Shown: positions 27,701 to 42,700 of the stretch, piece after piece | How the letters are laid out: the number at the start of each line of letters is the position of its first letter | Position numbering within the stretch: the first letter of the stretch is position 1 | Assembly (NCBI GenBank): GCA_963680875.1 | Contig: OY804579.1 | Span: forward strand, 49,130,536 to 49,194,535 | DNA length: 64,000 bases | Origin: Bathymodiolus brooksi | Taxonomy: Eukaryota > Mollusca > Bivalvia > Mytilida > Modiolidae | Direction of reading: 5' to 3' | Made by a program: the position numbers and the translations under genes | The notes under the pieces: generated by a model | The model's database searches: none | Told to the model about the DNA's origin: nothing | Seen by the model: only the letters and a program-made list of their open reading frames with translations

Positions 27701-30700
27701 TTATATTTACGTTTCCGGAAAATATCGCACACAATTTATGCTGCCAATGGAAAAGTCAGTCACATTTACCGTGCGAATGAGATTACATCATCACTAAATC
27801 GCTCGTTGTCTACAAAGCGAAAGAAGGACGTCATGTTAGAATGTGTGTATATACTATAATTTAGGTAAAACAAAACGTAATTACTTTTAATATGCAGGTA
27901 TTCATCTGGTCCCAATATAATATCTTACTCAACATGTAATGTATCTACTCGAACCGACTGTCCACAGAGCAATTATTGGTATTCCCCCACAGAAGATATA
28001 GCAGTTGGAGATATTATAACAATGCCTACATCATCTGACCTAATGAACAGAGCCTACTCTTTGAAGTTCACTACAGCAGATAGTAAGACTTAATTCCATG
28101 ATTGTTGAGGTGTCATATAAAGTTTTAAGTTGTCGTTATATACTTACTCGAATTAAATTTATCCAGTGTTTTAATGTGTTATATTGCAATAATTAGAAAT
28201 ACATTTACCTGGTGTTTTAATCTGTTATATTGCAAATATTAGAAATGAATTTACCCGATGTTTTAAGTTGTCATATTGCATTAATTAGAAATAAATTTAC
28301 CTGATGTTTTAAGCTGATATATTGCAATAATTAGAAATAAATTTACATTGGGTTTTAAGTTGTTATATTGCAATAATTAGAAATAAATTTAACTGTGGTT
28401 TTAAGCTGATATATTGCAATAATTAGAAATAAATTTACATGGGGTTTTAAGTTGTTATATTGCAATAATTAGAAATAAATTTGACTGTGGTTTTAAGCTG
28501 TTATATTGCAATAATTAGAAATAAATCTACCCGATGTTATAAGTTGTCATATTGCAATAATTAGAAATAAATTTATCTGGTGTTTTAAGTTGTTATATTG
28601 CAATAATTAGAAATAAATTTACCTGGTGTTTTAAGTTGTTATATTGTAATAATTAGAAATTAATTTATCTGATGTTTTAAGTTGTTTTATTAACTTATAG
28701 TATATATTTCTCATATGCTATATTTTTAACTGATTACAAGAAAATTTTAAAAATAGCCGGCGGAGTGAAACAGTTTACTGTTCCCCTACTTCCGGATCCG
28801 AACTATTCCATGCCCAAGAAAGATGCGCAGTGCGTCATTCCTGTCAAGCGCACCAGTGACCATTCAGTTCGTTAGGCAGACGAGATGGCAGATAAATAAT
28901 CAACAAATGCTGTATTTCTTTCAAAACAATGTTGTGCCCCAATTTTTTAATGGTATGGTATGCTGACATTATCATCTTCAGTGGATTTGTGGTTATGTGC
29001 ATGTATATAAGATAATAAAACAGTTATTACATGCCTGTTCAGGGAACAGTCAAAACTATTGTCCCTCGGTGCTGGAGATGACTTGGGAACTGTTGCCTTC
29101 GGCCTCAGGCAATAGTTCCCAAGTCATCTCCAGCACCTCGGGTCAATAATCTTGACTGTTCCCTGAACAGGCATAAAATAACTGTATAATATTACAATAA
29201 TTAGAAATACATTTACCTGGTGTTTTAAGTTGTTATATTGCAATAATTAGAAATAAATTTACCGTATGTTTTAAGTTGTTATATTAAAATAATTATAATG
29301 ATATTTTCCCGGTGTTTTAACCTGTTATATTGCAATAATTGTAAATAAATTTACTTGGTGTTTTAAGTTGTTATTTTTAATAATTAGAATTAAGCTTACT
29401 TCGTGTTTTAAAGTGTTATTTTACAATATTAGAATTAAGCTTACCCAGTTTTTGATGTTGAAATATTAGAATAATAAGGTTTAAATATTGGTCTACCCGA
29501 TGTTTTAAGATGCTATATTGCAAATATTAGAATTAAATACAGTTGGTGTGGAGTTAAATGGAACTATTACTTTACATTGTTGTAATACAAACTTTAGAAA
29601 TAAAATTTTAATTTGCAATACAGTGAAAAACTAAAATCCCACACTGTCGAAACAGTTCTAAAATCCCACACTGTCGAAACAGTTCTAAAATCCCACACTG
29701 TCGAAACAGTTCTAAAATCCCACACTGTCGAAACAGTTCTAAAATCCCACACTGTCGAAACATTTCTAAAATCCAACAGATACAAAAGTCATCGGAATTA
29801 AAAGGAACCCGTGTTTATTTTTCTTGTTTCTATCAAGTGCTGACCGCATTCAACAAGTTGAAGATTATATCAGGGATTTTAGATTATTAAAGAAAAAACA
29901 GGATAAAATTGAGACATCGTTGATATAAAAGGATTATTTAAATTAACAAAACAAATTCTGGAAGATCGCAGTCGGTCGTTGTTTTGCACGAATCATTACA
30001 TAAATCGCCAAATGACGTTATGTAAATGACACTTCATTTCGAGAAGGCCTTCTAATCAGCACTGTACGTATGCTAAGATGGTACATTCGAGATTCAAGAT
30101 TCGAAATTCGAGATTCAGTATCTGAAGTACGAGATTCGAAATGAAAAGTAATACATAATTGGAAACAACGGAAGGGAAAACTGAAATGTGCATTTAGTGA
30201 TAATCGAAACAATTGCATTCATTTACAGAAGAAATTAATAAAATAATCACTATGTGACAAGAAACTCTACATGTTGTCCTAAATCACTAAAGTAAATTAA
30301 GGGTACATATAGGTATACTCTGTAACACATAATCCAACAATTCGCTGAAACGATCAATAGACATGGACTATTTGTCTAGTTTTATTTTGAGTCGCCTCCC
30401 TTTAGCTAAGTAAGAGTTGTCTCGCTTTGATGTGGCATAATTTGGCTTTAATCTCATTGGTTAATTAGATTACTGAATTTTGAATCTAGAATCTCGAGCT
30501 ATAGATACTAAATCTGGAATTTTGAATCTCGAATGATCCTTCTGTGATTTCAAAGCAAAAGATCCCAACGATATATATTATCTCCAAAATCAGATGCCGA
30601 TTTATTTTTTATGGCCTTGTATTTCTGAATTCATAATAGTATTCTCTTCAATCAATTATAGATACAGAGTTGATTATTAGGACTAGTGAACATGAAACCG

Positions 30701-33700
30701 AGCTAGAAGAAAATACTGCTGTTGGAGTGAGAGCAATATATTTAACTATTGTTGATACTGATGCTTACGAAGATCATGTGTTTACGATGACCGGTGCTAC
30801 GGACTACTTTGAGCTTAACATTGTTAACACTGAGAAAAGTAAGTACATGTACAATGTAATACGGTAGTCTGAATTGTATTTAAGTAGACGAATGCAGGAT
30901 AATACCACCCGGATATATTTGGGGTAATCAGAATCCGTAAATCGAAGGACAGACAATACAATGGCCAAAAGAAAAAGTACAAAAGGACAAACAACGATCT
31001 ACAAAACATTACACAAAAAACACAAGATCGACCAATCTTTCCTTTTTTAGCAAAGTAATTTATTGATTTGTGTGAGTTTTCCTGTGATTGTTATATGATA
31101 TTGGAATTATATTTTCAGTGTTGTTTATAAGAGGAAATGTCCATTGTTTATTTTGATGTTTTTGTCCCTATGATTTTGCATAGTGCTGTTGACATCTATT
31201 CCATAAGCTTTTTAACTCTATCATGGGATCTTATCTATATAGCGGTTCAATTCGTTGACTTCTAACCAGAGTCTGAACATCAATAACGTAAATGTTCACC
31301 CCATCAATGTTAGCGGTTCAAGATATCTCCACCTACCGATGAATTTACTGAACAGGTCGCTATAACTGTCCAGGTTCTCCTCTCCTAGTAATGTATTGTT
31401 GCTGAAAGTAGAATTTCTGACAACAGAACACCATTGGAAATATTATAAATAAGAATTAGATACGTAGTACGGGTAGCAATGGGGCGAAATTTTTCCTGAA
31501 CTATTGAGAGGTATTACCCACTACGTAACGCAAATAATTTGTTTGTATTTTTTGTAAGAGTTTGACTCAGGATTTGCCTTCGTTCTTACCTGAAATGTTT
31601 ATTGTGACAATGTACGTATTACTATTGTGCGTAAATGATAAACGGTGGTTCCTTCTTTTCACTATGGAAATCTAAGGTTCTGACATAATTGCTATAAAAT
31701 CTTAACTTGATCAGAATTAGGTATTTTATTAAGCTCAATTAAAAAATACATAAATTATGAAAAGGAAGTGGAAACAGCCATGATAAAAAAATTCCACAAA
31801 TATCAGCAATACGAAAAACCACGACTTTACTTCAACAACAAAAAAGCACGACATATGGCGTTGAAGATCCAATTACTGACTTGAGATATATTGTGACTGG
31901 GTGAAACTGGTTAATTGGATCCCAACACTCATCCTCTGATAATTGGATCTCTAACAACAATATGAACATTATGAAGACTTTTGATAATCACCGAAAGCAC
32001 TTTATAATCTTTTTTAATCTGTCAGATGCGTTAAGTACAGTCCTAATTGCCCATACAAGTTTCGAAATTTTACTAGTGATTTCAAAATATTAAAAATACA
32101 GGGGTTAAGCTTATGGTGTTTAAGGCCACGTTCAACAATATGTCAGTTATATCGTGGCGGTCAATTTTATTGGTGGATGAAACAGGAATACCCGAAGAAA
32201 ACCACCGACCTGTTGCAAGTCACTGACAAGCTTTATCACATAATGTTGTTTCGAATATACCTTGTCATGAGAGGGATTCGAACTCACAACTACCATACGA
32301 TCACGACCACGATGGGCCATTAAAAAGGTATGTGACACTACTATGAAGGTATTAAATGTTACATGTTAATCAGTTAGATATAAGTGTTAATTCATCTCAC
32401 ATGACATACTGTTGAATGATGAAATGATTTCATAATCTAAACACATATTTAATGCAGTGACAATTGACCTCAATACCAAGTTCCCGAAAGGGGGTGGCGG
32501 ACCTTACATAGTCACAATATCTGGTGAAGATACTTGTCAACATTCCGCTACTGTTACCCTTACTATTGGAACATATAATGCAGTAAGTCATATAAAATGT
32601 AGGGGTCGTGTGCTTAACACCACTTTCATCAATATATTGCTTATTTCGTGGCTGTCAGATTGGTCATATAACATGTATTGATTCGGATCCTTGTTGACAT
32701 ACAAATAGTCATGAAAAGAAAATTAAAACCAGTACTGGTTACCAATTCCCCGTATATCAACAAACCTATGATAAGAACCGAACATTTTGTCATAGAAGAT
32801 CGCATATAACTGTATATTAGATCTCTGGCGAAATAACATGTTGCCGTGTAACGGGCCGCCAACGACCACTCCTGACAAACTGTTGCGCATTATGAGCTGC
32901 TGCTGGCTGTTGTGAAACGTAGAAGAGTGGAAAAATCCATACACGAGACACTCATTTCCGTCCCTTCCTAATGTCGAGTTCTGTATCTGATTTTTCCCGC
33001 GTAATTAGCAGGCGACACTTTCGCACCAGAGAAACTATGTATTATGTGTATATCCGGGAATCCGGAGGAAATATGTGCTTTTATGTTTTTTATGAAAATA
33101 AAGATATACATAAGAAGAGTTTGAAGATACTAAAGAGGTAATCAGAATCCGTAAATCGAAGGACTGATAACACAATGGCCAAAAGAAAAATGACAAATGA
33201 CAAACAACGATCTACAAAACCTTACACATAAAACTAACGATGGAGTAACATATGACCGAAAGTTTTGTTATATCGTTAACGTAATGTGCTTTGGTCGACG
33301 AAGCGGGAAAATGAGCGTTCATAAATATATGTTTTGGATATCTTACAATTATTTTGGAATAAGTTTTGGAACTGTTCTGTGTGGTATTTTATTTTATTGT
33401 ATTATTTCAGCCTCCAATTATAAATAATTTACCTTACATTCATGAGATATTAGAAACTACAAAAACGGCAGTTCCTCTGTTCATGATTAATGTCACCGAT
33501 GCTACAAACGACGATGTGTGTTGTACTCTATCCTCTACCTTGCCAAATTCGCCTAACTTTGTGCTGCACAATATTACCAATGACATCGGTAAGCCTACAA
33601 TACGTTCATATTTACATACATGTAACACTGAATTTTTTAATACTTAATATGACCATCATTTATTGGCGCGTAAACTTGGTTTTTATTACTAGGTTAAGCT

Positions 33701-36700
33701 GTCTACAGAGTTTGTCATTAAAATATAAGACTAATGAGGTACTAAATACAGGCTAATTAAAATGTTATATAAACAGAAAAATGTCATTCAGTATCAGTCG
33801 CCGGTGATGATATCGACATAGTTCACTGCTACCTATCATTCAACCGTGACGATATCAGTAATCATGCACCGTGACACATGTTTGTGTCTGTTTCAAGTAG
33901 AGTGAGTGATTATTGTTTAAAGTCAATGAGCAGTCTTTCAGTTACATCATGGCGATAACAAGTTACATTTTGATGAGATGATGATGATGTCCGCTTTGTA
34001 CTAGACCAACGCGCTGAGTGGATGTTTATAGTGCTAGCTCACTGAAACAATAGTCCGCGGGTAGACATGTCGCTCCAATCGGACACATTATTTTTGTATT
34101 TATGATGTGTTCTATTCAGACTGTTTATGTTTGTATTCACGACTTGTTCTTTGTAGACTGTTATCTTTGTATTTATGACTTGTTCTTTGCAGACTGTTAT
34201 ATATTATCTTTGTATTTATGACTTGTTCTTTGCAGAATGTTACATATTATCTTTGTATTTATGACTTGTTCTTTGCCGACTGTTTATGTTTGTATTTATA
34301 ACTTGTTCTTTGCCGACTGTTTATCTTTGTATTGATGACTTGTTCTTTGCAGACTGTTTATGTTTGTATTTATGACTTGTTCTTTGCCGACTGTTTATGT
34401 TTGTATTTATGACTTGTTCTTTGCAGACTGTTTATGTTTGTATTTATGACTTGTTCTTTGCAGACTGTTTATGTTTGTATTTATGACTTGTTCTTTGTCG
34501 ACTGTTTATGTTTGTATTTATGACTTGTTCTTTGCCGACTGTTTATGTTTGTATTTATGACTTGTTCTTTGCCGACTGTTTATCTTTGTATTTATGACTT
34601 GTTCTTTGCCGACTGTTTATGTTTGTATTTAAGACTTGTTCTTTGCCGACTGTTTATGTTTTATTTATGACTTGTTCTTTGCAGACTGTTTATGTTTGTA
34701 TTTATGACTTGTTCTTTGCAGACTGTTTATGTTTGTATTTATGACTTGTTCTTTGCAGACTATTATATATTATCTTTGTATTTATGACTTGTTCTTTGCA
34801 GAATGTTACATATTATCTTTGTATTTATGACTTGTTCTTTGCAGACTGTTTATGTTTGTATTTATAACTTGTTCTTTGCCGACTGTTTATGTTTGTATTT
34901 ATGACTTGTTCTTTACCGACTGTTTATGTTTGTATTTATGACTTGTTCTTTGCCGACTGTTTATGTTTGTATTTATGACTTGTTCTTTGCCGACTGTTTA
35001 TGTTTGTATTTATGACTTGTTCTTTGCAGACTCTTTATGTTTGTATTTATGACTTGTTCTTTGCCGACTGTTTATGTTTGTATTTATGACTTGTTCTTTG
35101 CCGACTGTTTATGTTTGTATTTATGACTTGTTCTTTGCAGACTGTTTATGTTTGTATGTATGACTTGTTCTTTGCAGACTGTTTATGTTTGTATTTATGA
35201 CTTGTTCTTTGCCGACTGTTTATGTTTGTATTCATGACTTGTTCTTTGCCGACTGTTTATGTTTGTATTTATGACTTGTTCTTTGGCGACTGTTTATGTT
35301 TGTATTTATGACTTGTTCTTTGCCGACTGTTTATGTTTGTATTGATGACTTGTTCTTTGCCGACTGTTTATGTTTGTATTTATGACTTGTTCTTTGCCGA
35401 CTGTTTATGTTTGTATTTATGACTTGTTCTTTGCCGACTATTTATGTTTGTATTTATGACTTGTTCTTTGCAGACTGTTTATGTTTGTATGTATGACTTG
35501 TTCTTTGCAGACTGTTTATGTTTGTATTTATGACTTGTTCTTTGCCGACTGTTTATGTTTGTATTCATGACTTGTTCTTTGCCGACTGTTTATGTTTGTA
35601 TTTATGACTTGTTCTTTGCCGACTGTTTATGTTTGTATTTATGACTTGTTCTTTGCCGACTGTTTATGTTTGTATTGATGACTTGTTCTTTGCCGACTGT
35701 TTATGTTTGTATTTATGACTTGTTCTTTGCCGACTGTTTATGTTTGTATTTATGACTTGTTCTTTGCCGACTGTTTATGTTTGTATTTATGACTTGTTCT
35801 TTGCAGACTGTTTATGTTTATGTTTATCTTTGTAGTTATGACTGTTATAATGTAGTTTGTATTATATATATATAGAAGTCCAGAAGATTGTGCAACGATA
35901 CCGATAAAGATGTTACACAAAATATATTGACAAAACTTTCGATCAACAAATGACCTTCTATAATTCATTTTGTTTGTGCTGCATCGTCATGTCTCGACGA
36001 TATGTTTCTCATTGAGTTCTCTGGTTGGTATATTAAATATATAATGTACCATCTACACACGCTTATACACATGTCTTACGTCTATCTCTAGATTTGCCTT
36101 ACGAGACAAGGTAACACTACGATTATTGAAGCTCATTTTTAGGGAGTGGATGTGGTCGAGTGGTCTAGGGCGCCGGACGTAAGGCTAAGCGAATTGTTTC
36201 TGCAGTGTATCAATGGTGTGAGTTCAAAAATTTAGAAGGGGAGATAATTCAACTTATACTTTCACGAAAATGGGGGTCGTGTACCTTGTAAGCGCAACTC
36301 CTCCTAAACGACTTATTGAATTTTTATGAAACTTTACTCAGTTGTAGTACACAACCTGCAGATGTGCATGAAGGAATACCGTTGCTGTCTAGAATTTAGA
36401 AGGGGAGATAATTCAACTTATACTTTCACGAAAAGGGGGTCGTGTACTTGTGACGACCCCTAGATGTATGTTCTCGGTTAGTTTATTTTGGAGATGGGAT
36501 GTTGTCTCCTTGACATAACTCCATATCCGTTCATTTTTCATAGTTAACTTGCTAATGTACCTGCATTCCAAAGTTTGAACATCATAGTATTGCAAGCGGG
36601 GGCTATCACTCAGTGAGGTCACTCACAGTTCTAGTTTGTTACTTCTTTAGTTATGCATTTGTACATATATAAAAATTGTGTTATGTTGTTTGTTATCTTG

Positions 36701-39700
36701 TATTGTATATAAACACATTCTCATATGTTGTAGGCGTAGAAGAATTGTGGCTGTATACTATTGAGGAACCAGTCTTTCAATACAGTGACACAGATTCCTA
36801 CAGATTATTTGTTTGTTGCGAAGACCCGTACGGCTCTACATATAGCTATCTTATTCTACGATTAGTAGAGGTTAAGCAAGTGTCTTACGATCCTCCAGGT
36901 ATGTACAATGTAAGAGTCAGAATACGCTCCTCTATGTTAGTAAGAGTCAGAATACGCTCCTCCAGATATGTAAGAATCCGAATCCGCTCCTCCAGGTATG
37001 TAGCAGTCAGAATACGCTCTTCCAGATAGGTAAGAGTCAGAATACGCTCCTCCGGGTATGTAAGAGTCAGAATACGCTCCTCCAGGTATGCAAGAGTCAG
37101 AATACGCTCCTCCAGGTAAGTACAATGTAAGAGTCAGAATACGCTCCTCCAGGTTTGTAAGAGTCAGAATACGCTCCTGCAGGTATGTAAGAGTAAGAGT
37201 ACGCTCCTCCAGGTATGTAAGAGTCAGAATACGCTCTTCCAGGCTAGTAAGAGTCAGAATACGCTCCTCCAGGTATGTACGAATCCGAATAGACTCCTCT
37301 AGGTATGACAGAGTCAGAATATGCTCCTCCAGGTATGTACAATGTAAGAGTCAGAATACGCTCCTCCAGGTTAGTAAGAGTCAGAATACCCTCCTGTAGG
37401 TATGTAAGAGTCAGAATACGCTCTTCCAGATATGTACAATGTAACAGTCAGAATACGCTCCTCCAGGTTTGTAAGAGTCAGAATACACTCCACCAGGTAT
37501 GTAAGAGTAATAGTACGCTCCTCCAGGTATGTAAGAGTCAGAATACGCTCCTCCAGGTATGTAAGAGTCAGAATACGCTCCTCCAGGTATGTAAGAGTCA
37601 GAATACGCTCCTCCATGTTAGTAAGAGTCAGAATACGCTCCTCCAGGTATGTAAGAATCCGAATATGCTCCTCCAGGTATGTAGCAGTCAGAATACGCTC
37701 TTCCAGGTATGTACAAAGTAAGAGTCAGAATACGCTCCTTCGGGTTAGTAAGAGTCAGAATACGCTCCTCCAGGTATGTAGCAGTCAGAATACGCTCTTC
37801 CATGTATGTAAGAGTCAGAATACGCTCCTCCAGGTATGTAAGAGTCAGAATACGCTCCTCCAGGTTTGTAAGAGTCAGAATACGCTCCTCCAGGTAGGCA
37901 CAATGTAAGAGTCAGAATACGCTCCTCCATGTTTGTAAGAGTCAGAATACGCTCCTCCAGGTATGTAGCAGTCAGAATCCGCTCTTCCATGTATGTAAGA
38001 GTCAGAATACGCTCCTCCAGGTATGTAAGAGTCAGAATACGCTCTTCCAGGTATGTGCAATGTAAGAGTCAGAATACGCTCCTCCGGGTTAGTAAGAGTC
38101 AGAATACGCTCCTTCAGGTTAGTAAGAGTCAGAATAGGCTCCTGTAGGTATGTAATAGTCAGAATACGCTCATCCATGTATGTAAGAATCCGATTACGCT
38201 TCTCTAGGTGTGTAAGAGTCAGAATACGCTCCTCCAGGTATGCACAATGTAACAGTCAGAATACGCTCCTCCATGTTTGTAAGAGTCAGAATACGCTCTT
38301 CCAGGTATGTAGCAGTCAGAATACACTCTTCCATGTATGTAAGAATCAGAATACGCTCCTCCAGGTATGTAAGAGTCAGAATACGCTCCTCCAGGTTTGT
38401 AAGAGTCAGAATACGCTCCTCCAGGTATGTAAGAGTCAGAATACGCTCCTCCATGTTTGTAAGAGTGAGAATACGCTCCTCCAGGTATGTAGCAGTCAAA
38501 ATACGCTCCTCCAGGTATGTAAGAGTCAGAATACGCTCCTCCAGGTTTGTAAGAGTCAGAATACGCTCCTGCAGGTATGTAAGAGTAAGAGTACGCTCCT
38601 CCAGGTATGTAAGAGTCAGAATACGCTCCTCCAGGCTAGTAAGAGTCAGAATACGCTCCTCCAGGTATGTACGAATCCGAATAGACTCCTCTAGGTATGA
38701 CAGAGTCAGAATATGCTCCTCCAGGTATGTACAATGTAAGAGTCAGAATACGCTCCTCCAGGTTAGTAAGAGTCAGAATACCCTCCTGTAGGTATGTAAG
38801 AGTCAGCATACGCTCTTCCAGATATGTACAATGTAACAGTCAGAATACGCTCCTCCAGGTTTGTAAGAGTCAGAATACACTCCACCAGGTATGTAAGAAT
38901 AATAGTACGCTCCTCCAGGTATGTAAGAGTGAGAGTACGCTCCTCCAGGTATGTAGGGGTCAGAATACGCTCCTCCAGGTATGTACGAATCCGAATAGGC
39001 TCCTCTAGGTATGACAGAGTCAGAATATGCTCCTCCAGGTATGTACAATGTAAGAGTCAGAATACGCTCGTCCAGGTTGGTAAGAGTCAAAATACGCTCC
39101 TCCAGGTATGTAAGAGTCAGAATACGCTCCTCCAGGTATGTAGGGGTCAGAATACGCTCCTCCATGTTAATAAGAGTCAGAATACGCTCCTCCAGGTATG
39201 TAAGAATCCGAATATGCTCCTCCAGGTATGTAGCAGTCAGAATACGCTCTTCCAGGTATGTACAATGTAAGAGTCAGAATACGCTCCTCCAGGTTAGTAA
39301 GAGTCCGAATACGCTCCTCCAGGTTAGTAAGAGTCAGAATACGCTCCTGTAGGTATGTAAGAGTAAGAGTACGCTCCTCCAGGTATGTAAGAGTCAGAAT
39401 ACGCTCCTTCAGGTTAGTAAGAGTCAGAATAGGCTCCTGTAGGTATGTAAGAGTCAGAATACGCTCCTCCATGTATGTAAGAGTCAGAATACGCTCCTCC
39501 AGGTATGTACAATGTAACAGTCAGAATACGCTCCTCTATGTATGTAAGAGGCAGAATACTCTCCTCCAGGTATGTACAATGTAAGAGTCAGAATACGCTC
39601 CTCCAGGTTAATAAGAGTCAGAATACGCTCCTGCAGGTATGTAAGAGTAAGAGTACGCTCCTCCAGGTATGTAAGAGTCAGAATACGCTCCTCCAGGTTA

Positions 39701-42700
39701 GTAAGAGTTAGAATACGCTCCTCCAGGTTAGTAAGAGTAAGAATACGCTCCTCCAGGTTAGTAAGAGTCAGAATACGCTCCTCCAGGTTAGTAAGAGTAA
39801 GAATACGCTCCTCCAGGTTAGTAAGAGTCAGAATACGCTCCTCCAGGTTAGTAAGAGTAAGAATACGCTCCTCCAGGTTAGTAAGAGTCAGAATACGCTC
39901 CTCCAGGCTAGTAAGAATCCGAATACGCTCCTCCAGGTATGTACAATGTAACAGTCAGAATACGCTCCTCCAGGTTAGTAAGAGTCAGAATAGGCTCCTG
40001 TAGGTATGTAGCAGTCAGACTACGCTTCTCTAGGTATGTAAGAGTCAGAATACGCTGCTCCAGGTATGTACAATGTAACAGTCAGAATACGCTCCTATAG
40101 GTATGTAAGAGTCAGAATAGGCTCTTCCAGGTATGTACAATGTAAGAGTCAGAATACGCTCCTCCAGGTTAGTAAGAGTCAGAATACGTTCCTGCAGGTA
40201 TGTAAGAGTAAGAGTACGCTCCTCCAGGTATGTAAGAGTCAGAATACGCTCCTCCAGGTTAGTAAGAGTCAGAATACGCTCCTTCAGGTTAGTAAGAGTC
40301 AGAATACGCTCATGTAGGTATGGAAGAGTAAGAATACGCTCCACTAGGTATGTAAGAATCCGAATAGGCTCCTCCAGGTATGTAGCAGTCAGAAAACGCT
40401 CTTCCAGGTATGTAAGAGTCAGAATACGCTCCTCCATGTATGTAAGAATCCGAATACGCTGCTCTAGGTATGTAAGAGTCAGAATACGCTCCTCCAGGTA
40501 TGTAGGGGTCAGAATACGCTCCTCCATGTTAATAAGAGTCAGAATACGCTCCTCCAGGTATGTAAGAATCCGAATATGCTCCTCCAGGTATGTAGCAGTC
40601 AGAATACGCTCTTCCAGGTATGTACAATGTAAGAGTCAGAATACGCTCCTCCAGGTTAGTAAGAGTCCGAATACGCTCCTCCAGGTTAGTAAGAGTCAGA
40701 ATACGCTCCTGTAGGTATGTAAGAGCAAGAGTACGCTCCTCCAGGTATGTAAGAGTCAGAATACGCTCCTTCAGGTTAGTAAGAGTCAGAATAGGCTCCT
40801 GTAGGTATGTAAGAGCAAGAGTACGCTCCTCCAGGTATGTAAGAGTCAGAATACGCTCCTTCAGGTTAGTAAGAGTCAGAATAGGCTCCTGTAGGTATGT
40901 ACAATGTAACAGTCAGAATACGCTCCTCTATGTATGTAAGAGGCAGAATACTCTCCTCCAGGTATGTACAATGTAAGAGTCAGAATACGCTCCTCCAGGT
41001 TAATAAGAGTCAGAATACGCTCCTGCAGGTATGTAAGAGTAAGAGTACGCTCCTCCAGGTATGTAAGAGTCAGAATACGCTCCTCCAGGTTAGTAAGAGT
41101 TAGAATACGCTCCTCCAGGTTAGTAAGAGTAAGAATACGCTCCTCCAGGTTAGTAAGAGTCAGAATACGCTCCTGTAGGTATGTAAGAGCAAGAGTACGC
41201 TCCTCCAGGTATGTAAGAGTCAGAATACGCTCCTTCAGGTTAGTAAGAGTCAGAATAGGCTCCTGTAGGTATGTAAGAGCAAGAGTACGCTCCTCCAGGT
41301 ATGTAAGAGTCAGAATACGCTCCTTCAGGTTAGTAAGAGTCAGAATAGGCTCCTGTAGGTATGTAAGAGCAAGAGTACGCTCCTCCAGGTATGTAAGAGT
41401 CAGAATACGCTCCTTCAGGTATGTAAGAGTCAGAATACACTCCACCAGGTATGTAAGAGTCAGAATACACTCCTCCAGGTATGTAAGAGTCAGAATACGC
41501 TCCTCCAGGTATATAGGAGTCAGAATACGCTCCTCCATGTTAGTAAGAGTCCGAATACGCTCCTCCAGGTATGTAGCAGTCAGAAAACGCTCTTCCAGAT
41601 AGGTAAGAGTCAGAATACACTCCACCAGGTATGTAAGAGTAATAGTACGCTCCTCCAGGTATGTAAGAGTCAGAATACGCTCCTCTAGGTATGTAAGAGT
41701 CAGAATACACTCCACCAGGTATGTAAGAGTCAGAATACGCTCATCCATGTATGTAAGAGTCAGAATACGCTCCTCTAGGTATGTAAGAGTCAGAATACAC
41801 TCCACCAGGTATGTAAGAGTCAGAATACACTCCACCAGGTATGTAAGAGTCAGAATACGCTCCTCTAGGTATGTAAGATTCAGAATACGCTCCTCCAGGT
41901 ATGTAAGAATCCGAATATGCTCCTCCAGGTATGTAAGAATCCGAATACGCTCATCCATGTATGTAAGAGTCAGAATACGCTCCTCTAGGTATGTAAGAGT
42001 CAGAATACACTCCACCAGGTATGTAAGAGTCAGAATACGCTCCTCTAGGTATGTAAGATTCAGAATACACTCCACCAGGTATGTAAAAATCCGAATACGC
42101 TTCACCAGGTATGTAGCAGTCAGAATACGCTCTTCCAGATAGGTAAGAGTCAGAATACACTCCACCAGGTATGTAAGAGTAATAGTACGCTCCTCCAGGT
42201 ATGTAAGAGTCAGAATACGCTCCTCTAGGTATGTAAGAGTCAGAATACACTCCACCAGGTATGTAAGAGTCAGAATACGCTCCACCAGGTTAGTAAGAGT
42301 AAGAATACGCTCCTCCAGGTTAGTAAGAGTAAGAATACGCTCCTCCAGGTAAGTAAGAGTCAGAATACGCTCCTCCAGGCTAGTAAGAATCCGAATACGC
42401 TCCTCCAGGTATGTACAATGTAACAGTCAGAATACGCTCCTCCAGGTTAGTAAGAGTCAGAATAGGCTCCTGTAGGTATGTAGCAGTCAGAATACGCTTC
42501 TCTAGGTATGTAAGAGTCAGAATACGCTGCTCCAGGTATGTACAATGTAACAGTCAGAATACGCTCCTATAGGTATGTAAGAGTCAGAATAGGCTCTTCC
42601 AGGTATGTACAATGTAAGAGTCAGAATACGCTCCTCCAGGTTAGTAAGAGTCAGAATACGCTCATGTAGGTATGGAAGAGTAAGAATACGCTCCACTAGG

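Noticed and set aside
29594..29801. ORFs on both strands in the 27-bp minisatellite
   Set aside because: Direct effect of a stop-free 27-bp unit present five times.
36144..36230. Functional tRNA-Leu gene
   Set aside because: Box A is good, but box B is degraded and the acceptor and T stems do not pair. It is better explained as a SINE head.
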